Source of the DNA: Peptostreptococcaceae bacterium
Lineage (GTDB): Bacteria; Bacillota_A; Clostridia; Peptostreptococcales; Acidaminobacteraceae
Length of the DNA: 6,298 nt
Assembly: GCA_013619035.1 (NCBI GenBank)
Contig: JABXKX010000191.1
Location: forward strand, 1-6,298
Reading direction: 5' to 3'
In this document: positions 1-6,298 of the stretch, one piece after another
Layout of the letters: each line of letters starts with the position of its first letter
Numbering within the stretch: position 1 is the first letter of the stretch
Translations under genes and position numbers: made by a program
The notes under the pieces: generated by a model
Databases searched by the model: none
Told to the model about the DNA's origin: nothing
Seen by the model: the letters and a program-made list of their open reading frames with translations, nothing else

Positions 1-463
1 ACAGTTCATATATACTCCGTCTACCACTTTTTAAATACTGTTCAATTGCATCTACCATTGACTGATTGTAATACGCATGAAACGGTTCAATCCAATCACC
101 AAATCTTGTTACAACAGCATCCTGATTGTTGAGTAGTGATCTTAAATAATTAATATATTTAAGATTTATAACAGGCATATCACAAGCTATAACATAAATA
201 AACGGATCTTGACTATATTTAAGCGCAGCATGAATTCCCCCTAAAGGCCCATAGTTTTTCAGAATATCCTGACAAACTGTGACTTTAGGATACTCCAGAT
301 ACTTTTGATTGCCATTATTGGAGATGATTAAGATATGATCAAATAATGTACTCAGAGTTTTGATTTGTTTTTCTAAGAGTGATTCATTATCAATCATCAG
401 CTCTATTTTATCAAATCCCATTCTTGAACTTAATCCACCTGCTAAAATTACTGCTGTACTCAT
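1..463 (-). CDS. mobA: Molybdenum cofactor guanylyltransferase MobA (3' end beyond window)
   Basis: MobA transfers GMP from GTP to molybdopterin cofactor in the cytoplasm, giving the guanine dinucleotide form that formate dehydrogenases need. The first 154 residues are visible; the rest lies beyond the left edge. The N-terminal nucleotide-binding signature LAGGLSSRMGFDK is at residues 7-19 (family pattern LAGGxSxRMGxDK). GPLGGIHAAL is at 72-81, and ACDMP at 93-97 carries the aspartate expected to bind metal. The ATG start at 463-461 has an AGGAG ribosome binding site 5 nt upstream. The gene begins 8 nt after the formate dehydrogenase stop, so the two are almost certainly co-transcribed and probably translationally coupled. 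The context fits well: the product matures the cofactor of its upstream neighbour. Related nucleotidyltransferases share the fold, but the motifs and neighbour make MobA the best call. Confidence 0.93.
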   Translation of the reverse strand, partial: MSTAVILAGGLSSRMGFDKIELMIDNESLLEKQIKTLSTLFDHILIISNNGNQKYLEYPKVTVCQDILKNYGPLGGIHAALKYSQDPFIYVIACDMPVINLKYINYLRSLLNNQDAVVTRFGDWIEPFHAYYNQSMVDAIEQYLKSGRRSIYEL

Positions 464-468
464 AAACA

Positions 469-474
469 CTCCTA
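469..474 (-). promoter_or_regulatory. mobA ribosome binding site overlapping the fdh stop codon
   Basis: The minus strand reads TAGGAG here. TAG (474-472) is the stop of the formate dehydrogenase gene, and AGGAG (473-469) is the Shine-Dalgarno sequence 5 nt before the mobA ATG. A ribosome terminating on fdh therefore sits on the mobA initiation signal, which suggests coupled translation (inference). Confidence 0.8.
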
Positions 475-3153
475 AATTTTTTCCACTTTCACTGCACACA
501 CCTTATATTCAGGTATATCGGTTATTGGATCCAGAGCAGCATTGGTAAGTCTATTTGCTGCGCCTTCAGCAAAGTGAAATGGTATAAATACGACATGGTC
601 AGAAACTATGTCCGTTATTTTTGCTAACACTTCAATACACCCTCTTCTTGACGAAACTTTCACTCTTTCACCATCAGAAATATTTAAGTCCAAGGCCTGA
701 CTTGGTGAGATTTCTATATAACTCTTACCCACTATTTCATTTAAAGCTTCAGTTTTATCCGTCATAGTTCTCGTATGATAATGATACAATACACGCCCTG
801 TTGTTAAAGTTAACGGATACTCAGAATCTGCATTTTCTGCAGGTGCTATATACGTTACAGGATGGAATGTTCCAATACCTTTTGCAAACTTATCTTTATG
901 AAGATAAGGTGTTCCTGGATGTTGTTTGTCGGGGCATGGCCACTGTAGACCATGGTGTTCAATTCTTTTATAATCAATACCTGCATATTGTGGTGTTATA
1001 GCAGCTATTTCTGTCATAATTTCCTCTGGTGATGTCACTACAGAATGATATCCTAAACGCTTCATCAATTCTTTGAAGATTACCCAATCCGGCTTTGCTT
1101 CTCCAGGTGCATCTACAGCTTTTCGAACTCTTTGAATACGTCTTTCTGTATTGGTAAATGTACCTTCTTTTTCTGCAAAACATGCAGCAGGCAGTACAAC
1201 ATCTGCTTTCTGAGCAGTTTCTGAAAGGAAAATATCCTGTACAACTAAAAATTCTAGTCGATCCAACGCTTTTTCAATATGATTTAAATCCGGATCAGAA
1301 ACCATTGGATTTTCACCCATAACATATATCATTCTCACAGAACCATTATAAGCACCATCCATAATCTTAGGAATCGTTAAACCATTTTTTTGAGACAAAT
1401 TATCAACATGCCATAACTTTTCAAACTTCTCTTTAGATTTAGGATCAATGACCTTCTGATAACCAGGGTACACATTAGGTAATGCCCCCATATCACAAGC
1501 GCCTTGTACATTATTTTGACCTCTTAAAGGGTTAACCCCACCTGATTCTTTACCGACATTACCACACATCATCGCTAGATTGGCAGTCGCTTTTACATGG
1601 TCTGTTCCTTGGCTATGTTGTGTCATACCCATAGCATAATAGATACTTGCTTTATCACCTTCTGCATATATCCTCGCAGCTGATTCAAGATCTTCTACGG
1701 CTACACCACATATTGAAGCGGCTTCTTCAGTCGTAAACTGTTCAACAATAGCTTTTGTATATTCGAAATTCTCAGTTCTTTCTTCAATGTATTTTTTATC
1801 ATATAAATCATGTTTGATGATGTAATGCATCATACCGTTTAACATGGCAACATTTGTACCAGGATTAATCTGTAAAAAAACATCAGCAAACTCAGCAAGC
1901 TCTATCCTTCTAGGATCTGCTACGATTAATTTCGCACCATTTTTGACGGCTCTTTTCATGAAGGTACCAATCACAGGATGATTTTCTGTTGTATTGGTTC
2001 CAGTAACGAATAACACATCATTATGAAGTGTCTCTTCGATACTGTTTGTCATAGCACCACTACCAAATGAAGCTGCAAGACCTGCAACTGTAGAGCTATG
2101 TCAGAGTCGTGCACAATGATCAACTGTATTGGTTCCTATCACTGCTCTAAATAATTTTTGCATCATGTAGTTATCTTCTGTAGTACATCTAGCAGAAGAT
2201 AACGCTGCAAAAGCATCTGGACCAGACTCACTTTTAATCGCTTCTATTTTACCGGCTATTAAATCTAATGCCTCATCCCAACTACTTGGTTCTAAAACAC
2301 CACTTTTGCGAATCAGAGGCGTTTTAAGACGATCTGGATGGTCTATAAAGTTAAAGGCAAACTTACCTTTAACACATAATAGTCCATGATTGATATCATC
2401 TTCTACAGGCTCTATTTTTACAACTTTATTATTTTTAACCACCAAGTTAACTTGGCATCCAACACCACAATAACCACAGGTCGTTCTAACTTTCTTTTCA
2501 ATATCCCAACTTCTAAATTTAACCTTAGATTTTTCAGTTAAAGCACCAGTTGGACAAACGTTGACACAGTTACCACATGAAACACAATTCGAATGTTCCA
2601 TACCCGCCTCAAATGGATGTGTGACATGTGTAAAGTAACCTCTTTCACTAAATCCAATAGCACCTGTACCTTGCAACTCATGACACACACGAACACATTT
2701 ACCACATAATATGCATTTATCTCGATCCAATATGTAAAATTTATTACTGACATCTTTTTGATGTGTTAATGTTTTTTTGTAAAAGGTATTCTCGGGATCA
2801 ATATCATAGAGATAACAGTAATCTTGTAATTTACAATTACCTGCTTGAGTACACGTTAAACAATCATTATTGTGACCCGCCCAAATAAGCTCCAATATAT
2901 CTTTTCTTGCTTTTTCTACTTTAGCTGTATGTGTCCAAATCTCCATACCTTCATAAATTGGCGTTGTACATGCCGTCTGAAGGCTTTTAGCCCCTTTGAC
3001 CTCTACAACACACATACGACAAGCGCCATTAGGTACCAATCGTTCATCATGACAGAATGTAGGAATGAGTATATTCTGTTGTTCACATGCTTGTAATATA
3101 GTTTGATTATTACTAAATTGAATATTCTGATCATTTATTTTAATCGAAATCAC
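472..3153 (-). CDS. fdhA: Selenocysteine-containing formate dehydrogenase, catalytic (alpha) subunit
   Basis: Oxidises formate to CO2, or reduces CO2, at a Mo or W bis-MGD centre; probably cytoplasmic, as no signal peptide or membrane segment is seen. The 893-residue product is encoded through an in-frame UGA (codon 351) read as selenocysteine. Domains in order: [2Fe-2S] ferredoxin-like (1-75; C34, C45, C48, C62); His-Cys cluster site (H94, C98, C101, C107); two [4Fe-4S] sites (C147/150/153/157 and C190/193/196/200); catalytic-core [4Fe-4S] site (C226, C229, C233, C260) with K262; DHCARL-Sec-H at 345-352; NPLRGQNNVQGACDMGA at 541-557; C-terminal molybdopterin-binding domain about 780-890. Downstream of Sec it resembles E. 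coli FdhF closely, ending in EYKVCAVKVEKI. The iron-sulfur extension is like NuoG and NAD(P)- or ferredoxin-linked clostridial enzymes. GTG 3153 is chosen because AAGGAGG lies 5 nt upstream; an in-frame TTG at 3177 has no such site. The gene symbol is by family; fdhF is equally defensible. Confidence 0.95.
2071..2089 (-). promoter_or_regulatory. Bacterial SECIS-like hairpin downstream of the Sec UGA
   Basis: Inside the fdh coding sequence, 11 nt after the UGA, the mRNA can form a perfect stem-loop. The 5' arm AGUUGCA (2089-2083) pairs over 7 bp, one of them U-G, with the 3' arm UGCAGCU (2077-2071) around the loop GGUCU. As I recall it, the E. coli fdhF SECIS has the same GUUGCAGGUCU stretch 12 nt after its UGA, where the GGUCU apical loop is bound by the elongation factor SelB. 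This hairpin would direct SelB-GTP-Sec-tRNA to the UGA. The stem also encodes the conserved VAGLAA residues, so part of the sequence conservation may come from the protein. Confidence 0.85.
2101..2103 (-). other. Selenocysteine codon (in-frame UGA) of formate dehydrogenase
   Basis: TGA at 2103-2101 interrupts the formate dehydrogenase frame between DHCARL and HSSTVAGL. In E. coli FdhF the matching position is CCARV-Sec-HGPSVAGL, where Sec is a direct ligand of the molybdenum. The frame is open for 350 codons before and 542 codons after the UGA, with family-wide similarity on both sides. It should be read as Sec351, not as a stop. The genome must then encode SelA, SelB, SelD and tRNA-Sec, none of which is in this window. 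Confidence 0.96.
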
Positions 3154-3158
3154 ATAAG

Positions 3159-3165
3159 CCTCCTT
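3159..3165 (-). promoter_or_regulatory. fdh ribosome binding site that sets the GTG start
   Basis: AAGGAGG on the minus strand is a near-perfect Shine-Dalgarno sequence, 5 nt before GTG 3153-3151. It lies downstream of the alternative TTG at 3177, so it would fall inside the coding sequence if that TTG were the start. The product from GTG begins ISIKINDQ, as expected for the first strand of the [2Fe-2S] domain. Confidence 0.85.
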
Positions 3166-3190
3166 GATACGTCCCAATATCTATTACACT

Positions 3191-3218
3191 ATTATACACA
3201 ATACTCGAAAAAATTATA
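3191..3218 (-). promoter_or_regulatory. Possible promoter -10 region(s) for fdh-mobA
   Basis: Two exact TATAAT hexamers occur on the minus strand between the hprK terminator and the fdh ribosome binding site, at 3196-3191 and 3218-3213. Neither has a good -35 box at 16-18 nt: AATACA lies 17 nt before the distal hexamer and TATATA 18 nt before the proximal one. A promoter is expected here because the terminator separates fdh from hprK. In such AT-rich DNA, however, TATAAT arises easily by chance. Confidence 0.4.
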
Positions 3219-3256
3219 TACAAACTGAAAACATGTGTATTATGACAACTATACAG

Positions 3257-3284
3257 AAAATGATGAGTTAGAGCTCATCATTTT
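3257..3284 (-). terminator. Rho-independent terminator at the end of uvrC-hprK
   Basis: On the minus strand, AAAATGATGAG (3284-3274) and CTCATCATTTT (3267-3257) form an 11-bp stem around a 6-nt loop, CTCTAA, which contains the hprK TAA stop. The 5' arm is therefore coding sequence for the last hprK residues. The 3' arm ends in TTTT followed by CTGTAT, a modest U tract. Read on the plus strand the same hairpin ends in six T, so it could also stop antisense transcription. Confidence 0.75.
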
Positions 3285-4206
3285 TTCTAGCTGTATATGC
3301 TCTTGTTTTTTCGTCTAATTCAAGCGCTGCATAATAACCTTGTTTCTTCTGTCTAATATCTACGGCTGCAGTTTCTAACAGAATTGCTAAGTTTCTGCCT
3401 GGCTTAACAGGAATCTTGATAATGGGTACTTCCACACCTAAGATGCTTTCATAATTTTGCTCAAGTCCCAAACGATCATAAATTGCTTGTGGATCCCAAT
3501 GTTCAAAGTTAACAATCAAATCTATTTCCATACTGTCTTTAATTGCGACCATGCCGAACAGTTTGGCAATGTTTATAATCCCAATCCCTCTAATTTCTAA
3601 AAAATTCTTTATCAACTCCGGCGCTTGTCCGATCAGAGTATCTTCACCAACTTTTATAATTTCGATGGCATCATCTCCGACCAATCGATGACCTCTTTTT
3701 ATTAGTTCTAAAGCAACCTCAGATTTTCCAATCCCACTTTTCCCAAGAATCAAAGTACCAACACCGTTGATATCCACTAGAACACCATGTTTAATAATTG
3801 TTTTGGCCAGTTTTCTATTTAAATACTCAATGGCTTTTCTTAATACAATTGAGGTGTTTTCAGCAGTTGTTAAAATAGTTCTATCATATTTCTCTGCTGC
3901 TATAATAAATTCTTCTGGCACTTCATTACCTCTACATATTACCAAACAAGGAATTGGTGCTTTCATAATTTCATCTGCACGTTTAAGTCTATCTTCTTTT
4001 GAAACCAACTGGAAAAAGCTATGTTCTGTCATACCAATAAATTGAATACGTTCTTCAGGGAAATATTCGAAATATCCAGCCATTTCTAGACCCACTTTAT
4101 GGGTTTCATAACTTTCTATAATTTTAATTTCAGATGATTTTCTTACGACTTCCAATTTCATAAATTTTATAAAATCATCTAATTGTACACATTTCTTCTT
4201 AATCAT
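3268..4206 (-). CDS. hprK: HPr kinase/phosphorylase
   Basis: This bifunctional cytoplasmic enzyme phosphorylates HPr of the sugar phosphotransferase system on Ser46 using ATP or pyrophosphate, and removes that phosphate when inorganic phosphate is high. P-Ser-HPr then acts with CcpA in catabolite repression. The 312-residue length is normal. The N-terminal regulatory domain spans about 1-130. The C-terminal kinase domain has the catalytic histidine H140 in KHGVLVDINGVG, the Walker A loop GKSGIGKS (155-162), the GDD acid motif (177-179), the family signature EIRGIGIIN (204-212) and the C-terminal loop KIPVKPGRN (264-272). The ATG start overlaps the uvrC stop in ATGATTAA (8-nt overlap), with AAAGGAG 7 nt upstream, so it is co-transcribed with uvrC, a pairing familiar in clostridia. 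No HPr or CcpA gene is nearby. All key residues are present and nothing suggests loss of function. Confidence 0.96.
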   Translation of the reverse strand: MIKKKCVQLDDFIKFMKLEVVRKSSEIKIIESYETHKVGLEMAGYFEYFPEERIQFIGMTEHSFFQLVSKEDRLKRADEIMKAPIPCLVICRGNEVPEEFIIAAEKYDRTILTTAENTSIVLRKAIEYLNRKLAKTIIKHGVLVDINGVGTLILGKSGIGKSEVALELIKRGHRLVGDDAIEIIKVGEDTLIGQAPELIKNFLEIRGIGIINIAKLFGMVAIKDSMEIDLIVNFEHWDPQAIYDRLGLEQNYESILGVEVPIIKIPVKPGRNLAILLETAAVDIRQKKQGYYAALELDEKTRAYTARKNDEL

Positions 4207-6061
4207 TCGTTTTCTCCTTTAAGTTTGAAAAATAATCAAATATATCTTGAGCAACTTTTGTATTAATACCTTCTACATGTTCTAATTCCTCTACAGTTGC
4301 CTTCTTTATTTTGTCTATACTTCGAAAATGAGTCAGTAACGCCTCTCTTCTTTTTTTGCCAACGCCTGGTATACCGTCTAAAACCGATTTTGTCATGGCT
4401 TTGAGTCTGAGCGTTTTATGATGTTCTATCGCAAAGCGATGTACTTCCTCTTGAATGGCGTATATAAATTTATACAAATCAGGATACTGCGAAATATTGT
4501 ATTCTATCCCCCTATAGACCAAACCTTTGGTTTTATGTTTATGATTTTTAACCATCCCTAGAACAGGGATATCAAGTCCAAAAGCAGCCATAACATCTTC
4601 TACTACTGATGCATGTTGCGCACCACCATCAATTAAAAGTGCATCCGGGAATATATCAAATTTATTATCCAATGATTTTTTACCTTCCCGCTCTTCTAAT
4701 CCACGTTTGAAACGCCTATAAAGAACCTCTTGCATGGAACCGTAATCATTGGCTCCTTCGATGGTTTTTATATTAAATTTACGGAAATCACTCTTTTTCT
4801 TTTTACCACCTTCAAATACAACCATTGACCCTACTGAAAAGGCTCCAAATATATTTGAAATATCATAAGCTTCCACTCTAAATTTTTCCATCTTAATGCC
4901 AAAGAGTTCATCAAAATACCACTTCAATGTTTTGATACGTTCTCTTTCAGCTTCAATCTTCTCACTAAACTTTTCAATATATTCTTGAGCATTCTTTTCA
5001 ACCAATTTAATCAACTTAGCTTTTTCTCCTATTTTAGGGACAACCAAACTGATTTTCTTATTCATTTTTTGTTTTAACCAATCTTCTATCAATTCTTGAT
5101 GTTCAACTTCACAACTGATTAAAATTTCCTTTGGAATAATCATGGCATTGGCATAGAATCGCTCTAAGAATTCGGTCATCACACTTGCATCACTAACACC
5201 TTCTAAATCATCTAAAATATACTGTTCTCTACCCAGTAATTTTCCTTGTCGCACAAAGAATACCATAAAACAAACACGATCTTCCACTCTTGAAAAACCA
5301 ATAATATCTCTATTGGATTCATCTAAGGTATACAATTTTTGTGATTTTTCTAATTTTTCTAATGCGATAATGGTATTTCGTGCAGTTGCTGCTTTTTCAA
5401 ATTCCAACTGTTCTGCATGAGCCATCATCTTACCTTTAAGCATTTCAATTGTTGTAGAAACTTTCCCTTCTAAGATATCGATAACTTCTTGAATCATACC
5501 TTTATACATTTCCTGATCAACAGGTTTAAAACAAGGTGCCAAACATTTCTTGATATCGTAATTCAAACACGGTCTATCTCTGCCAGCCCCAGGTATTTTA
5601 CCACAAGTTCTAAGTGGATAATAATCTCTAATCAAATCCAATATACGAGCCATATAATCACCAGACACATAAGGTCCATAATACCTTGCATTGTCTTTCT
5701 TTACTTTAAAGACTTTCATCACTCGTGGATAAGGTTCATTTATAGTAATTTTAATATATGGATATTGTTTGTCATCTCTTAATAAAATGTTGTAATGCGG
5801 CTGATACTTACGAATCATACTCGCTTCTAATATCAATGCCTCTACTTCACTATCTGTAATAATGTATTCAAATTCTACTATCTTAGCGACCAACTCAGTG
5901 GTTTTTTTATCGTGACTGCTATTTTTTCTGAAATAACTACGTACTCTATTTTTTAGATTCTTGGCTTTACCAATATAAATAACATTACCATATTGGTCTT
6001 TCATTAAATAAACCCCAGGTTGGGTCGTTAATTTCTTTAACTGAGCTTCTATATCAAACAT
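4199..6061 (-). CDS. uvrC: Excinuclease ABC subunit C (UvrC)
   Basis: UvrC is the nuclease of nucleotide excision repair: recruited by UvrB at damaged DNA, it cuts on both sides of the lesion. The 620 residues are a normal length. The N-terminal GIY-YIG nuclease domain covers about 12-95 (GVY 16-18, YIG 29-31, R39, glutamate-rich EALILE 74-79, YNILL 90-94). Four cysteines, C153, C165, C173 and C177, match the [4Fe-4S] ligands reported for E. coli UvrC. The UVR motif that contacts UvrB is at about 203-238. The RNase H-like second nuclease has D400 in EAYDISN, D439 in ANDYGSM, D478 in LIDGG and H541 in EEVHRFAI. The helix-hairpin-helix pair follows at about 560-612, starting IPGVGKKRR. The ATG at 6061 follows GAGGT with a 4-nt gap. 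It is first in an operon with hprK. One small oddity is IDGGAQH where IDGGKGQ is common. Confidence 0.97.
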   Translation of the reverse strand: MFDIEAQLKKLTTQPGVYLMKDQYGNVIYIGKAKNLKNRVRSYFRKNSSHDKKTTELVAKIVEFEYIITDSEVEALILEASMIRKYQPHYNILLRDDKQYPYIKITINEPYPRVMKVFKVKKDNARYYGPYVSGDYMARILDLIRDYYPLRTCGKIPGAGRDRPCLNYDIKKCLAPCFKPVDQEMYKGMIQEVIDILEGKVSTTIEMLKGKMMAHAEQLEFEKAATARNTIIALEKLEKSQKLYTLDESNRDIIGFSRVEDRVCFMVFFVRQGKLLGREQYILDDLEGVSDASVMTEFLERFYANAMIIPKEILISCEVEHQELIEDWLKQKMNKKISLVVPKIGEKAKLIKLVEKNAQEYIEKFSEKIEAERERIKTLKWYFDELFGIKMEKFRVEAYDISNIFGAFSVGSMVVFEGGKKKKSDFRKFNIKTIEGANDYGSMQEVLYRRFKRGLEEREGKKSLDNKFDIFPDALLIDGGAQHASVVEDVMAAFGLDIPVLGMVKNHKHKTKGLVYRGIEYNISQYPDLYKFIYAIQEEVHRFAIEHHKTLRLKAMTKSVLDGIPGVGKKRREALLTHFRSIDKIKKATVEELEHVEGINTKVAQDIFDYFSNLKEKTND

Positions 6062-6127
6062 AATTACCTCACTACAATCATTTTATCATAATCTACATAA
6101 AATTCCGATGTTCTAAATGCATGAAAA

Positions 6128-6155
6128 AGGTTTAAAATGATTTCATTTTAAACCT
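6128..6155 (-). terminator. Rho-independent terminator upstream of uvrC
   Basis: On the minus strand, AGGTTTAAAATGA (6155-6143) and its exact complement (6140-6128) form a stem of up to 13 bp; the innermost pairs must open to leave a workable loop of about 6 nt. It is followed by a run of five T (6128-6124). It lies 6 nt after the stop of the gene entering from the right and ends about 65 nt before the uvrC start, so uvrC needs its own promoter. The stem is AT-rich but long. Confidence 0.8.
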
Positions 6156-6161
6156 CTTCTA

Positions 6162-6296
6162 CTATACAAATAATTCTAATAGTCGATCATTAGAAATATC
6201 CATGCTTTTATAAACGAATATTTCTTCTCCGTTATTTATTTTTTCATCCGCTAACAGCCGTTTATTTTTTTCATAAGTCTTAATTATTTTTCTTAA
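6162..6296 (-). CDS. C-terminal end of an unrecognised protein (5' end beyond window)
   Basis: A frame open from the right edge encodes 44 residues and ends in TAG at 6164-6162, just before a terminator hairpin. The fragment is charged and probably soluble: a lysine-rich start (LRKIIKTYEKNKRLLADEK), then NGEEIFVYKSMDISND and the end RLLELFV. No family motif is recognisable in so short a piece. Support for it being real comes from its codon pattern, its strand agreement with all neighbours and the terminator placed directly after its stop. No function is proposed. Confidence 0.6.
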   Translation of the reverse strand, partial: LRKIIKTYEKNKRLLADEKINNGEEIFVYKSMDISNDRLLELFV

Positions 6297-6298
6297 AT

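Noticed and set aside
472..2052. A separate gene starting at ATG 2052
   Set aside because: It lacks a convincing ribosome binding site, begins in the middle of a conserved catalytic domain, and is in frame with the upstream part across a single UGA in a classic selenocysteine context.
2101..2103. Nonsense mutation or pseudogene
   Set aside because: Both halves retain every cluster and cofactor motif. The UGA sits exactly where E. coli FdhF has Sec, and a SECIS-like hairpin follows.
2538..2753. Minus-strand ORF within fdh in another frame
   Set aside because: Out-of-frame shadow of the cysteine-rich iron-sulfur region; its residues have no independent support. The ORF at 974-1183 is rejected for the same reason.
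3222..3236. Possible CodY, Rex or Fnr site in the fdh promoter region (GTTTTCAG and ACATGT on the minus strand)
   Set aside because: Only half of a CodY-like box matches, ACATGT is a short palindrome, and no complete Rex or Fnr consensus is present.
5489..5782. Plus-strand ORF of 97 codons, and other plus-strand ORFs such as those at 360, 801, 2872 and 3767
   Set aside because: They lie antisense to well-supported genes, show no family motifs, and look like chance open frames in AT-rich DNA.
6072..6120. SOS (LexA) box or clear sigma-A promoter before uvrC
   Set aside because: GAACAT occurs but without the GTTCG partner half. TATGAT and TAAAAT could be -10 elements, but no acceptable -35 is at the right distance. 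A promoter is expected between the terminator and uvrC, but it cannot be placed.

Overview
All genes in this window lie on the minus strand. The DNA is AT-rich. The gene set (UvrC, a Gram-positive-type HPr kinase/phosphorylase, a selenocysteine formate dehydrogenase with NuoG-like iron-sulfur domains, and MobA), with strong AGGAGG-type ribosome binding sites, points to an anaerobic low-GC Firmicute, most likely a member of the Clostridia. This assignment is inferred from gene content; I cannot name a genus.

Layout in the direction of transcription (right to left). (1) 6296-6162: the C-terminal 44 codons of an unrecognised protein that enters from the right edge, closed by a rho-independent terminator at 6128-6155. 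(2) 6061-4199 uvrC and 4206-3268 hprK, overlapping by 8 nt and probably co-transcribed. Their transcript ends at an 11-bp hairpin built from the last codons of hprK and the bases after its stop. (3) A short AT-rich promoter region, 3256-3166. (4) 3153-472: one long formate dehydrogenase catalytic-subunit gene. A simple ORF caller would split it in two, because an in-frame UGA lies at 2103-2101. The context matches the selenocysteine site of E. coli FdhF, and a hairpin with a GGUCU loop sits 11-12 nt downstream, so the UGA is read as selenocysteine. (5) 463-1: the first 154 codons of mobA, cut by the window edge. Its ribosome binding site overlaps the fdh stop codon.

Functionally there are two modules. 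uvrC-hprK are housekeeping genes: nucleotide excision repair, and carbon-catabolite control through phosphorylation of HPr on serine. fdh-mobA is a metabolic unit. The formate dehydrogenase needs a Mo or W bis(guanine dinucleotide) cofactor, and MobA attaches the GMP moieties that make it. The enzyme has an N-terminal [2Fe-2S] domain, a His-Cys cluster site, two [4Fe-4S] sites and the [4Fe-4S]/bis-MGD catalytic core. That resembles enzymes that exchange electrons with NAD(P)H or ferredoxin through partner subunits, but no partner gene lies upstream in this window.

I see no mobile element, CRISPR array, tRNA or rRNA. The most notable content is the selenocysteine recoding site and its SECIS-like hairpin. 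This is a known kind of system rather than a new one.
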